NCBI GenBank assembly: GCA_021155855.1
Contig: JAJNAZ010000008.1
Span: forward strand, 1 to 64,000
Source of the DNA: Solirubrobacterales bacterium
GTDB taxonomy: Bacteria > Actinomycetota > Thermoleophilia > Solirubrobacterales > 70-9
DNA length: 64,000 bases
Reading direction: 5' to 3'
Shown here: positions 8,685-16,452 of the stretch, piece by piece
Layout of the letters: each line of letters begins with the position of its first letter
Position numbering within the stretch: position 1 is the first letter of the stretch
Notes under the pieces: generated by a model
What the model saw: the letters and a program-made list of their open reading frames with translations, nothing else
What the model was told of the DNA's origin: nothing
The model's database searches: none
Made by a program: the position numbers and the translations under genes

Positions 8685-9197
8685 GTGGCCGAGGACACCG
8701 CCGCCAACGCGGCCCTGATCGAGCGCTTCTACGGGGCCTTCGCCCGCCGCGACCACGAGGCGATGGCGTCCTGTTATGCGCCCTACGCTCGGTTCTCGGA
8801 CCCGGTGTTCCAGGACCTCAACGGCGACGAGGTGCGGGCGATGTGGCGGATGCTCTGCGAGCGGGCGATCGACCTCGAGCTCAGTCACTCCGGGGTCCGG
8901 GCCGAGGGCGACCGCGGCTCAGCACATTGGGACGCCGACTACACCTTCACCGCCACCAGCCGGCGAGTCCACAACGAGATCGTCGCCGACTTTCGATTTC
9001 GCGACGGGCTGATCGCCGAGCACCGCGACGAGTTCGACCTCTGGCGCTGGGCTCGCCAGGCGCTGGGTCCGGTCGGGGTGTTGCTCGGCTGGTCACCGCC
9101 TGTGCAGAGCAGGATCCGCGGCCAGGCGCGCGAGAACCTGGACCGGTTCATCGCCGGCGAGTCAGAGCCCGGCTCCGGCCCCACCCCGGCGGCCTGA
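8685..9197 (+). CDS. SnoaL/NTF2-like protein
   Basis: 170 residues from a GTG at 8685; the long open frame upstream is a shadow of the preceding gene. It has the SnoaL-like fold pattern: LIERFYGAFARRDHEAMASCY, a FSDPVFQDLNG strand, HWDADYTFTATSRRVHN and FRFRDGLIAEHRDEFDLWRW, then a tail predicted to lie along WARQALGP. These are small polar-cavity proteins, often of unknown substrate; WRWARQALG tails are common in the stand-alone actinobacterial subgroup. Expression is probably independent of the upstream pair, since about 140 bases separate them. Confidence 0.8.
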   Translation: MAEDTAANAALIERFYGAFARRDHEAMASCYAPYARFSDPVFQDLNGDEVRAMWRMLCERAIDLELSHSGVRAEGDRGSAHWDADYTFTATSRRVHNEIVADFRFRDGLIAEHRDEFDLWRWARQALGPVGVLLGWSPPVQSRIRGQARENLDRFIAGESEPGSGPTPAA

Positions 9198-9277
9198 GTC
9201 AGGCCGGCTGCCGGCGGCGCGGATCGTCGCCGTCGTACTCGGGACGGCTACGATCGAGCGGCTGCCTAACGGACCCG

Positions 9278-9623
9278 CCGGCCCCGGGCCTGCTCGGACG
9301 CCTTCAGTCGTGCCGTCTCAGCCCGCCGACCATCAACCGGGTGCTCGCCGGCGCCATCGCTCGGCCGCTGGCCTTCAACCTGGCTGTCTCGAACGTGCCC
9401 GGTCCGCAAGTCCCCTTCTACCTCCTCGGTCGGCGCCTGGAAGCGATCTACCCGTTCGTGCCCCCTCACCCCAGAACATGCGCTCTCGATCGGCGTCCTC
9501 TCCTACGACGGCGGCGCCTTCTTCCGCCTCGCCGGCGACCGCGACGTGCTCGCCGACATCGACGAGCTCGCCGCCGACCTGGAGGCGGCGCTGGCCGAGC
9601 AAATCTCCGCGGCCGGCCGCTAG
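9278..9623 (+). pseudogene. C-terminal fragment of WS/DGAT acyltransferase
   Basis: Only the last 110 or so residues of a wax ester synthase / diacylglycerol acyltransferase remain: FNLAVSNVPGPQVPFYLLGR and LEAIYPFVP, then after a one-base insertion in a C run (about 9460-9464) HALSIGVLSYDGGAFFRLAG through to EQISAAGR and TAG. The family is about 460 residues and the catalytic HHxxxDG lies in the missing N-terminal part, so the product would be dead. The fragment ends directly beside tRNA-Ser, suggesting a rearrangement or deletion junction near 9270. Confidence 0.7.
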
Positions 9624-9633
9624 CTGCGTTCAG

Positions 9634-9722
9634 CGGAGAGGGCGGGATTCGAACCCGCGAGAGAGCTTGCGCCCCCTACTCGCTTAGCAGGCGAGTGCCT
9701 TCAGCCGCTCGGCCACCTCTCC
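9634..9722 (-). tRNA. tRNA-Ser (anticodon GCT)
   Basis: Minus-strand class II tRNA: acceptor GGAGAGG / CCTCTCC, anticodon loop CTGCTAA giving GCT (reads AGC/AGU), long variable arm, T-arm with GGTTCGAATCC, discriminator G, no encoded CCA. Confidence 0.95.
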
Positions 9723-9759
9723 TGGGCAGGGCACGATTCTAGATACGCTCGCCGGCGCT

Positions 9760-11007
9760 GTGAGTCCGGCCGTCTCCGAGAGCATCGACCGCGAGGCGCT
9801 GAAGGCGCGTTACGATGCGATCCTGGCGACGGCGACGCCCCCGTTTGCCTTCGTGGACCTCGACGCGATGGGGCGCAACGCGCGCCGGATGCTCGACCAG
9901 GCCGCGGGGCTGCCGATCCGGGTCGCCTCGAAGTCGGTGCGCTCGACCGAGGTCCTGCGCCGGATAGCCGCAATCGACCCGGGCTTTCGCGGCGTGCTCG
10001 CCTTCACCCTGCCCGAGGCTCTGTACCTGACCGAGCGCGGCTTCCGCGACGTCGTCGTCGCCTACCCATCGGTCGATCGCGGGGCGCTCGGTCGCCTCGC
10101 GCGGCTCGCGGCCGAGGCGCCCGGAATAGCCCCGGTGCTGATGGTCGACGACCGCCCCCATCTGGACCTGATCGAGGGCGCGATCGGGGGCGGGCCGGCG
10201 CAGCTGCGCGTCTGCCTCGACGTCGATGTCGGCTGGTCCCCGCTGGGGGAGCGGCTGGCCCGGATCGGGCCGAAGCGCTCGCCCGTACACGACCCCGCCC
10301 GCGCCCGGCAGATGGCGGAGGAGATCAGCGACCGCCCGGGCACGCGACTCTCCGGACTCATGGCTTACGAGGGACAGATCGCCGGCGTCGGCGACAGGAT
10401 CCCCCGCAAGCCGCTGCGCAGCGCCGCGATCACCGCGATGCAGTCGGCGTCCGAGCGCGAGATCCGCCGGCGCCTGCCGCGGATCGTCGCGGCGGTTCGC
10501 GACGCGCTCGCGGCGCGCGACGAAGCGCTCGAGTTCGTCAACGGCGGCGGCACCGGCAGCCTCGCCCGGACGGCCGCCGGGGGCGTGGTCGACGAGCTGA
10601 CCGCGGGCTCGGGCTTCTACGCGCCGGCGCTCTTCGACAGCTATCGCTCACTCGACCTGGAGCCGGCGGCGTTCTTCTGCCTGCAGGTGACCCGGCGCCC
10701 GGTCGGCGGTGTCGCCACCCTGCTCGGCGGCGGCTACGTCGCCTCCGGGGTTCCCGCCGGCGACCGGCTCCCGGAGCCCTACCTTCCCGGGGGCCTTCGG
10801 CTCGACCGCCAGGAGGGTGCCGGGGAGGTGCAGACCCCCCTGCACGGCGCCCCCGCCCACCGGCTGCGGATCGGCGATCGCGTCTACTTGCGCCACGCCA
10901 AGGCCGGGGAGCTGTGCGAGCGCTTCAACTCGCTGTATCTGATCGAGGGCGAGCGCATCGTCGATGAGGTGCCGACCTACAGGGGCGAGGGCAAGGCGTT
11001 CTTGTGA
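9760..11007 (+). CDS. amino acid deaminase/aldolase (alanine-racemase-fold PLP enzyme)
   Basis: 415 residues, GTG start. The N-terminal half is the PLP-binding TIM barrel of the alanine-racemase / D-threonine-aldolase family: FAFVDLDAMGRNAR, then PIRVASKSVRS with the likely Schiff-base lysine at about residue 58, and SGLMAYEGQIAG; the phosphate-binding glycine loop is FVNGGGTGSL. The C-terminal domain ends RHAKAGELCERFNSLYLI, as in D-serine dehydratase / D-threonine aldolase proteins. It probably acts on D-3-hydroxy amino acids, but the exact substrate cannot be read from sequence. Cytoplasmic. It sits with a sugar-lactone oxidase on the other strand and between two gene stumps. Confidence 0.85.
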   Translation: MSPAVSESIDREALKARYDAILATATPPFAFVDLDAMGRNARRMLDQAAGLPIRVASKSVRSTEVLRRIAAIDPGFRGVLAFTLPEALYLTERGFRDVVVAYPSVDRGALGRLARLAAEAPGIAPVLMVDDRPHLDLIEGAIGGGPAQLRVCLDVDVGWSPLGERLARIGPKRSPVHDPARARQMAEEISDRPGTRLSGLMAYEGQIAGVGDRIPRKPLRSAAITAMQSASEREIRRRLPRIVAAVRDALAARDEALEFVNGGGTGSLARTAAGGVVDELTAGSGFYAPALFDSYRSLDLEPAAFFCLQVTRRPVGGVATLLGGGYVASGVPAGDRLPEPYLPGGLRLDRQEGAGEVQTPLHGAPAHRLRIGDRVYLRHAKAGELCERFNSLYLIEGERIVDEVPTYRGEGKAFL

Positions 11008-11026
11008 GCCCGGAGCGAACACCGAC

Positions 11027-11161
11027 AGGGTGGTCACCGAGCACGGCGCCGAGCTCCAGGGCCAGTCGATCCGCGAGCGCACCAAGCGCCTGATCGCGAT
11101 CGCACATCCGAAGTTCCGCGACGAGCTGACCGCGAGCGCGCGCGAGTTCGGCTACCTCTGA
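11027..11161 (+). pseudogene. C-terminal fragment of acetyl-CoA hydrolase/transferase
   Basis: The last 40 or so codons of a CoA-transferase family 1 protein survive: VVTEHGAELQGQSIRERTKRL, in two adjoining pieces, then IAIAHPKFRDELTASAREFG and YL-TGA. Intact members are about 430-500 residues. Everything upstream, including the catalytic glutamate, is absent, and the piece starts 20 bases after the preceding gene. It is a second C-terminal-only remnant within 2 kb. Confidence 0.65.
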
Positions 11162-12468
11162 TCGCCGGAAGCGATCGGCCCCAGCACCCGCTCGAGGTAG
11201 GCGTTGTCGAACAGTCCCCCGGGGTCGAGTTTCGCCCGCAGCGACCGGAACTCGTCCCAGCGCGGATAGCGCGGGGCGAGGGTGGCGGCGGTCTGGAAGT
11301 GGCGCTTGCCCCAGTGGGGCCGGCCGCCGTAATCGTCCATGATCTCCTCGACGCCGCGGAAATACGGCTCCCAGTCGAGCTTGCGGTCCTGGTGCACGGC
11401 GACGTAGCAGGTGTCGCGGGCGTGCGAGGCGCTCAGCACGACGTCGTCGGCGGCGACGAAGCGGACCTCGATCGGATAGGCGACCCGGTGCTCGGCGCGG
11501 GTCGCGCGCTCGAGGACCCTGCGCACCGCCTCGGCGGCGTGCTCACGCCCGATCCCGTATTCCATCTCGGTGAACCGGATCCGCCGTTCGCTGGCGAAGA
11601 CGCGATAGCTGCGGTCGACCTTGGTCGAGCGCCCGACGCCGCTCGCGGCCAGGCGCGAGAGCCGCGGCGCCTGCGAGGGCAGGTGGCGCCCGGCGAGGGC
11701 GAAGAGCTGGCCGAGCCAGTTCTCGAGCATCACCTCCTGCGCATACACGGCGGCGCGGGAGCGCGGGCGCGGTGGCTCGTCGGTGCGCCGGCTCTCGCGG
11801 CATAGCGCGATCTCGGTGTTGGGGAAGACGTAGAACTCGAAATGGTCGTTGACATCGTTGAGCTCGTCGAGCCGGGCGAGTGTCTCGTCGAGCGGCTTCG
11901 GGCTGTCGACCCGGTGCAGCGTGAACGCGGGCACGGTGCGAATCGTCACCGCGTAGATCAGCCCGAGGGCGCCGAGGCCGATCCGGGCGCAGGCGAGCCC
12001 GGCGGGATCGTCGCCGGCCGAGAGCTCGAGCGTGCTGCCGTCGGCGAGCACCATCTCGATCGCCTCCACCTGAGCCGAGACGCTGCGAAAGCGAGCCCCG
12101 GTGCCGTGGGTGCCGGTCGAGATCGACCCGGCGATCGTCTGGCGGTCGATGTCGCCGAGGTTCTCGAACGCGAGCCCGAGGTCGTCGAGGCGGCGGTTGA
12201 GCTCGCCGAGCACGGTCCCGGCCTCGACCTTGACCAGGCCGGCGCCTCGATCGACCTCGAGCACGCGGTTGAGCCGGTCGAGCCGGACCATGATCCCGTC
12301 GGTGAGCGCGATCTCGGTGAACGAGTGGCCCGATGCCGACGCACGGACGCGCAGGCCCTCCCCGGCGGCCCGGCGGACCACCTCCGAGAGCTCCTGCCGG
12401 GTGCCGGGGCGCTCGATCGCGGCCGGGATACAGCGCTGATCGCCCGCCCAGTTCCGCCACTCCGCCAT
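11152..12468 (-). CDS. FAD-linked sugar-1,4-lactone oxidase
   Basis: 438 residues of the VAO/PCMH flavoprotein family with the D-arabinono-1,4-lactone oxidase (ALO) C-terminal domain. The FAD domain has RVRASASGHSF, with His48 at the position used for covalent flavin attachment in relatives, and TIAGSISTGTHGTG. The C-terminal HWGK motif (about 385-388) is the family signature near the active site. Relatives oxidise L-gulono-, L-galactono- or D-arabinono-lactone, or alditols, with O2 or another acceptor. The exact sugar is not predictable. Its stop overlaps the CoA-transferase stump by ten bases, convergent. Confidence 0.85.
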   Translation of the reverse strand: MAEWRNWAGDQRCIPAAIERPGTRQELSEVVRRAAGEGLRVRASASGHSFTEIALTDGIMVRLDRLNRVLEVDRGAGLVKVEAGTVLGELNRRLDDLGLAFENLGDIDRQTIAGSISTGTHGTGARFRSVSAQVEAIEMVLADGSTLELSAGDDPAGLACARIGLGALGLIYAVTIRTVPAFTLHRVDSPKPLDETLARLDELNDVNDHFEFYVFPNTEIALCRESRRTDEPPRPRSRAAVYAQEVMLENWLGQLFALAGRHLPSQAPRLSRLAASGVGRSTKVDRSYRVFASERRIRFTEMEYGIGREHAAEAVRRVLERATRAEHRVAYPIEVRFVAADDVVLSASHARDTCYVAVHQDRKLDWEPYFRGVEEIMDDYGGRPHWGKRHFQTAATLAPRYPRWDEFRSLRAKLDPGGLFDNAYLERVLGPIASGDQR

Positions 12469-12518
12469 CGCGCGCAGGGTATTCGAGCGACGATCGCGTC
12501 AGACTGAGTACCGCACCC

Positions 12519-12608
12519 GGAGGGGTGGCAGAGCGGTCGAATGCGGCAGCCTTGAAAGCTGTTGACCGGGGTCCCCTCGGTCCGTGGGTTCGAATCCCAC
12601 CCCCTCCG
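12519..12608 (+). tRNA. tRNA-Ser (anticodon TGA)
   Basis: Class II cloverleaf: acceptor GGAGGGG / CCCCTCC, anticodon loop CTTGAAA giving TGA (reads UCA and wobble), long variable arm around CCGGGGTCCCCTCGG, T-arm GTGGG-TTCGAAT-CCCAC, discriminator G, CCA not encoded. Confidence 0.95.
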
Positions 12609-12677
12609 CTGGCGCTCGCGGGCGCAACGAACCTCTCGCGGCGCGTCTTCGCCGCCGCTACGGTGTTCAACGCTCAG

Positions 12678-13832
12678 ATGACGGGACCAGCGAAGGCGGG
12701 AACCCTCCTGCTCGCAGCCGTGATTGTGGTCGCCTGCGCACCGCCGGCGGCGGGCAAGCCCCACGCGCCGCGCAATGGGCTCGCCTACCACGGCGTCTCC
12801 GACACGGGGGACGCCGCCGACCTCTTTCGCTTCGCCGACCAGGTCGGGGCGCATCCGGCGGTGCTCCAGGACTTCTTTCACTGGCGGGTGCCGTTGACCA
12901 CCGGCGCCCTCTATCGGTGGGGGATCACCGACACCCGGGGCGTGCTCAGCCTCTCGACCGCCACCGGGGCGGGCGTCGAGATGATCACCCCGCAGCAGAT
13001 CGCCGAGGGGCGCGACGACCGCTACATCCTCCGTCTCGCGCGGACGATCGCCGAGTCCGGCCAGACGGTCTACATCCGGCTGATGGCGGAGATGAACGGG
13101 CACTGGAACCCGTACTCGGCCTTCAACGCCGACGGCAGCGCCCGCCACAACGGTCACTCCACCCATTGGTTCAAGCGCGCCTGGCGCCGCTTCGCGCTGA
13201 TCGTCCGCGGCGGCTCGCGGCAGCGGATCAACGAACGGCTCGTGCGGATGGGGCTGCCGCGGATCCTGCGCGCACGCTCTCAGAACGACCCCGTGTACGC
13301 GGGCGGGCCCGAGGGCATCCCGTTGCCCGTGCCCGAACGGCTCCCGGAGCCGCGGGTGGCAATGATGTGGGTTCCGCAGAGCTTCGGCTCCCCGAACATC
13401 GCCGGCAACCAGCCCCCCGACTACTGGCCCGGCGGCCGCTTCGTCGACTGGGTCGGGATCGACATCTACTCCAAGTTCGCGGGCGCCTTCGACGAGGGCA
13501 AGGCGTTCTTTCGCCGCTATGACCGCTGGCCGTTCGTGATCGGCGAGTACGGGCCCTGGGACAACGACCAGAGCGGCTCGTTCACGAACGCGCTCCTGCG
13601 CTGGGCCGAGCGCCACAAGCGGGTGAAGATGGTCATCTACTACCGCGGCGTCGACCCCGACAACGCCTACAACCTCCAGCACTACCCCGGCGCCCAGCGC
13701 GTCCTCCGCCGTCACCTCGACAAGCGGCGTTGGGACGAGTACGCCCCGGGGGTCCGGGCGCTCACCGATCCGCCAGCGCCCGCGAACCCCGAGCGCGTAG
13801 CGCCGCCCGCCCCTCGGCGAGGCATCGGTTGA
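12678..13832 (+). CDS. GH26-like glycoside hydrolase lipoprotein
   Basis: 384 residues from MTGPAKAGTL; the frame is open far upstream through the tRNA, but this is the first start followed by a secretion signal. The lipobox VVAC (Cys20) suggests a membrane-anchored lipoprotein outside the cell. The TIM-barrel enzyme resembles family GH26 (beta-mannanase/glucanase): the acid/base glutamate is Glu138 in YIRLMAEMNGHW and the nucleophile is Glu290 in PFVIGEYGPWD. A VDWVGIDIYSKF strand precedes the latter. The substrate could be mannan, xylan or mixed-linkage glucan. A hairpin overlaps its stop codon. Confidence 0.8.
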   Translation: MTGPAKAGTLLLAAVIVVACAPPAAGKPHAPRNGLAYHGVSDTGDAADLFRFADQVGAHPAVLQDFFHWRVPLTTGALYRWGITDTRGVLSLSTATGAGVEMITPQQIAEGRDDRYILRLARTIAESGQTVYIRLMAEMNGHWNPYSAFNADGSARHNGHSTHWFKRAWRRFALIVRGGSRQRINERLVRMGLPRILRARSQNDPVYAGGPEGIPLPVPERLPEPRVAMMWVPQSFGSPNIAGNQPPDYWPGGRFVDWVGIDIYSKFAGAFDEGKAFFRRYDRWPFVIGEYGPWDNDQSGSFTNALLRWAERHKRVKMVIYYRGVDPDNAYNLQHYPGAQRVLRRHLDKRRWDEYAPGVRALTDPPAPANPERVAPPAPRRGIG

Positions 13833-13845
13833 CCTTGGTCAACCG
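13826..13845. terminator. perfect palindrome overlapping the GH26-like stop codon
   Basis: CGGTTGACC TT GGTCAACCG, 9-bp arms with a 2-base loop, containing the TGA at 13830-13832. No T-run follows, so a terminator is only one reading; a two-base loop would open to four bases in RNA. It could equally be a protein-binding site. Confidence 0.4.
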
Positions 13846-14237
13846 TACGGGGTGTCCCCTGCAGTTGCCACCGCTGGAGATCCGCGCGGCTTAATTCGAC
13901 CCGAGGCGTACGGATCGCTCACTGTCACTCGGAATCAGCTGCGGCGGCCATGTGAGGGCTCGCGCTTCAAAGAGAAAGCAGTCACGCCGGGTCATGAGCA
14001 ACGCAGACGAGCACCAGGAAGCGAACCGCTGATTGCGAGCCCGGCTTCAGTTTGTTGGCTTTCTTTTCTAGAAAATCTTTTCATGAATCATGATACAATG
14101 CTTTCCGCACAGGTCTTATCGCCGCTTACTGAACTTTTCGTGCGGCCGTCTTGGACCAGCCAAAGAGCCTCGGCGACCTCCCGGCTCGTTTCCAGCGGTG
14201 GAGACGGCCAAGACCAATGACTCAACAGAGGTGACTT
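13846..14237. other. intergenic region with AT-rich island
   Basis: About 390 bases without a gene. Most is ordinary GC-rich sequence, but 14050-14100 is strikingly AT-rich and carries TTTTCTAGAAAA, a perfect 12-base palindrome, and two copies of TCATGA one base apart, just before TACAAT (14094-14099), which matches a -10 hexamer with one mismatch. No convincing -35 is seen. It is the best candidate for the promoter and operator of the next gene. Confidence 0.5.
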
Positions 14238-14516
14238 ATGAACATCGTTGCGCAGCACCGGATCACCGATCCGGAGAAGTTCTTCTCGATGAACGCCGAG
14301 GAGGTTGCGGGAGGAGGGCCCCCGGGTGTCCAGGGGCGGCAGTTCTTCCCGTCCCAGGACGGGTCGGTAGCCGTCTGCCTGTGGGAGGCGGACTCGATCG
14401 ACACGCTCCGCGACTACCTCGATCCGGCTACCGCCGGCGTGAGTGAGAACACGTACTTCGAGGTCAACGAGGAGCGCGCTATGGGCCTTCCGGAGGCTGC
14501 TGCGGCACGCGCGTAG
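14238..14516 (+). CDS. conserved small hypothetical protein
   Basis: 92 residues, soluble, beginning MNIVAQHRITDPEKFF after a GAGGTG site. The pattern QHRITDPEKF... VAVCLWEADSIDTLRDYLDPA... ENTYFEVNEERAMGLP recalls a family of about 90-residue ferredoxin-fold-like actinobacterial proteins of unknown function (dimeric alpha-beta barrel type). One Cys, no metal motif. It has its own AT-rich upstream region and a strong hairpin downstream, so it is probably a monocistronic, specifically regulated gene. Confidence 0.75.
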   Translation: MNIVAQHRITDPEKFFSMNAEEVAGGGPPGVQGRQFFPSQDGSVAVCLWEADSIDTLRDYLDPATAGVSENTYFEVNEERAMGLPEAAAARA

Positions 14517-14537
14517 TAGGGCTTCCGAGCGGCACTC

Positions 14538-14566
14538 GAAGCGCCCCCAAATTGGGGGCGCTTCAC
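14538..14566 (+). terminator. strong hairpin after 92-aa gene
   Basis: Perfect 11-bp arms GAAGCGCCCCC (14538-14548) / GGGGGCGCTTC (14554-14564) with a 5-base AAATT loop, 21 bases after the stop codon. The T-run is poor (CACCTTG), as is common for GC-rich actinobacterial terminators. Confidence 0.65.
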
Positions 14567-14807
14567 CTTGCTGCGCTGGTCCACCCGCCGACGTTCGGAC
14601 GGGCTCTGCGTGACGCGACCGAGAACGTCCTCTTGCTTGGCGCGAGCACCGGGAGCCAGCAGCACGGCTGTCGCTGCTCGCGCGAAGGAGGAGTGGCTCG
14701 GCGGAGGCGCTCGGGCGCTCCTCGTCGTCCAAGGGGCACAACTGCGCGGTCATTGTCCGCTCACCAGAGCTCCGGCTCAACCCTGCTGTCGTCGTCGCCC
14801 TGGCAAG

Positions 14808-15323
14808 TTAGGCCGCGGTCTCGCGCTGTGGCAGCTTCCAGCCTGGCCGCGGGTAGTGGCACGTGTAGCCGTTCGGGTAGTGCTGGAGGTAGTCCTGGTG
14901 CTCGGCCTCGGCCTCCCAGAACGATCCGGCCGCGCTGATCTTCGTCACGACCTTGCCGGGCCACAGGCCCGAGGCGTCGACGTCGGCGATCGTGTCCTCG
15001 GCGACCTCGCGCTGCTCGTCGCTCGTATAGAAGATCTCGGAGCGGTAGGCAGAGCCGATGTCGTTGCCCTGGCGGTCCTTGGTCGTCGGGTCATGGATCT
15101 GGAAGAGGAACTCGAGGATGTCTCGATAGGAGATGCGCTCCGGGTCGAAGACGACCTCGACCGCCTCGGCGTGACCCGGATGGTTCGCGTAGGTCGGGCT
15201 GTCGTTCTCCCCGCCGGTGTATCCGACCCGGGTGGAGATGACCCCGTCGCGCTGGCGCAGCAGCTCCTGGACGCCCCAGAAGCAGCCTCCGGCGAGGATC
15301 GCGGTCTCGGTGTTGTCGCTCAT
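14808..15323 (-). CDS. msrA: peptide-methionine (S)-S-oxide reductase MsrA
   Basis: 171 residues, full length for MsrA. It reduces methionine-S-sulfoxide in proteins using thioredoxin, in the cytoplasm. The catalytic cysteine is Cys14 in GGCFWG; other family marks are [22 protein letters not shown] (active-site strand, in part), [18 protein letters not shown] and [19 protein letters not shown]. No other cysteine of the usual C-terminal recycling pair is seen except in YTCHY. AAGGA precedes the ATG. Downstream of it on the opposite strand lies nothing coding for 240 bases. Confidence 0.95.
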   Translation of the reverse strand: MSDNTETAILAGGCFWGVQELLRQRDGVISTRVGYTGGENDSPTYANHPGHAEAVEVVFDPERISYRDILEFLFQIHDPTTKDRQGNDIGSAYRSEIFYTSDEQREVAEDTIADVDASGLWPGKVVTKISAAGSFWEAEAEHQDYLQHYPNGYTCHYPRPGWKLPQRETAA

Positions 15324-15372
15324 CGGATGGTCCTTTCTCGTTGAAGACTCGTCTCGGAAGGCCCGCAGCCAC

Positions 15373-16005
15373 CTAGGGCGGCGGGCCGTTCTCCCGGGCG
15401 ATCTCCGCGCGGTACCGCGCGTCGTCCGCCTTGATCGAGCGTGCCTCGGACAGCACCTGCTCGAGGTCGCCCGGCGGCATCACGACCGCGCCCGAGGAGT
15501 CGGCAAACACATACACGCCAGGGATGACCCCGACGCCGCTCAGGACCACGGGTACGTTGGCCTGAAACGGTGTCACCTCGTCCCCACCCCATCGTGTCGC
15601 CTCGCCAGCGCAGTAGGCGGCGAAGTCATACCCCGCCAGCTCGTCGAAGTCACGCAGGCGTCCGTCGGTCAGCACGCCTGCCAGACCATGGTGCTCAACG
15701 CGCATCAGCTTCGTTCCCCCACCCATCGAGACATCGGTGTAACCGTTCGAGGCGAGCACCAGCACCTTGCCTTGCGGCTCGTCGCCGACCGCCTCGTAGA
15801 ACAGGTTGGCGAGGTTGTAGCGCTCGGGATCAAGCGAAGCCGAGCAGCTCGGGAAGTAGGAGATGGTCACCGCGGGGCCAAACAGGATCCGACCCGGCGT
15901 CGGAGTGACGAGATCGAGGATGTGACAACGGTGGCGATGCAGCCGCCCCATCGCATCGACCAGGTCCGCGCACTTGAGCCCCTCTACGGCCGACGCATGG
16001 TCCAT
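15373..16005 (-). CDS. RraA-like / HMG-aldolase family protein
   Basis: 210 residues of the RraA / demethylmenaquinone-methyltransferase-like fold. Signatures are the metal and pyruvate-binding segment [17 protein letters not shown] (the GxxxDxxxR type motif) and [19 protein letters not shown] near the C-terminus. Members include 4-hydroxy-4-methyl-2-oxoglutarate / oxaloacetate aldolases and the RNase E inhibitor RraA; the aldolase role is more likely because the Asp/Arg catalytic motif is kept, but this is family inference. 49 bases separate it from msrA on the same strand. Confidence 0.8.
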   Translation of the reverse strand: MDHASAVEGLKCADLVDAMGRLHRHRCHILDLVTPTPGRILFGPAVTISYFPSCSASLDPERYNLANLFYEAVGDEPQGKVLVLASNGYTDVSMGGGTKLMRVEHHGLAGVLTDGRLRDFDELAGYDFAAYCAGEATRWGGDEVTPFQANVPVVLSGVGVIPGVYVFADSSGAVVMPPGDLEQVLSEARSIKADDARYRAEIARENGPPP

Positions 16006-16021
16006 CGATTCGATCCTACGC

Positions 16022-16210
16022 TCAGGAAGCGGCGAAACCCAGCCCCGTCACGTCGGTCGAATCGCGCCCGAGGTACGCCCCCAGCGCTGCGAATCCGACC
16101 GCTACGGCGACGAAGCCCATGACCGGCCCGAGCAGCTCCCGGGCGCGGTCGCGCGCGATCGCCTCGCCACTGAGGGCCGAATCGTCGTAATTGCTCCCGA
16201 GTGTGCTCAT
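16022..16210 (-). pseudogene. truncated Bax-inhibitor-1/YccA family N-terminus
   Basis: 62 residues: the N-terminal part (DRARELLGPVMGFVAVAVGF, AALGAYLGRD) matches the first transmembrane helix and the YxGRD turn of BI-1-like membrane proteins, which are usually about 230-260 residues with seven helices. Here the frame stops right after LGFAAS, 16 bases before the RraA-like gene. It is likely a decayed stump; a short functional membrane peptide cannot be excluded. Confidence 0.55.
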
Positions 16211-16234
16211 GTTGTGACTCGCAAGCGCATCGGG

Positions 16235-16450
16235 TCAACGCAGCAGGTCGCGTGCCTCTTGCGCGTCGGCCGGGCTGACCAGAATGTCGTGCGCCCCGAC
16301 CGTCCCCAGGCCGTCACCAGCCCCGGCCCCGCTGTTCGTCAACCGGGGCAGGCACTCGATGCCGGCTCCACGCAACACCGAGCAGAGCAGCTCGGCCTCG
16401 GGCTCACTTCGGGCGACCCCAACTACGACCCAATTGCCAGGGCGAAGCAT
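16235..16450 (-). CDS. DUF2007-like small signal-transducing protein
   Basis: 71 residues from MLRPGNWVVVGVA. The pattern NWVVVGVARSEPEAELLCSVLRGAGI followed by GAHDILVSPADAQEARDLL is the DUF2007 (putative signal-transducing, PII-like ferredoxin fold) family, quoted here in parts. Two base pairs separate it from the stop of the upstream thioredoxin-like gene, so it is probably translated from the same mRNA. Function unknown. Confidence 0.7.
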   Translation of the reverse strand: MLRPGNWVVVGVARSEPEAELLCSVLRGAGIECLPRLTNSGAGAGDGLGTVGAHDILVSPADAQEARDLLR

Positions 16451-16452
16451 CT

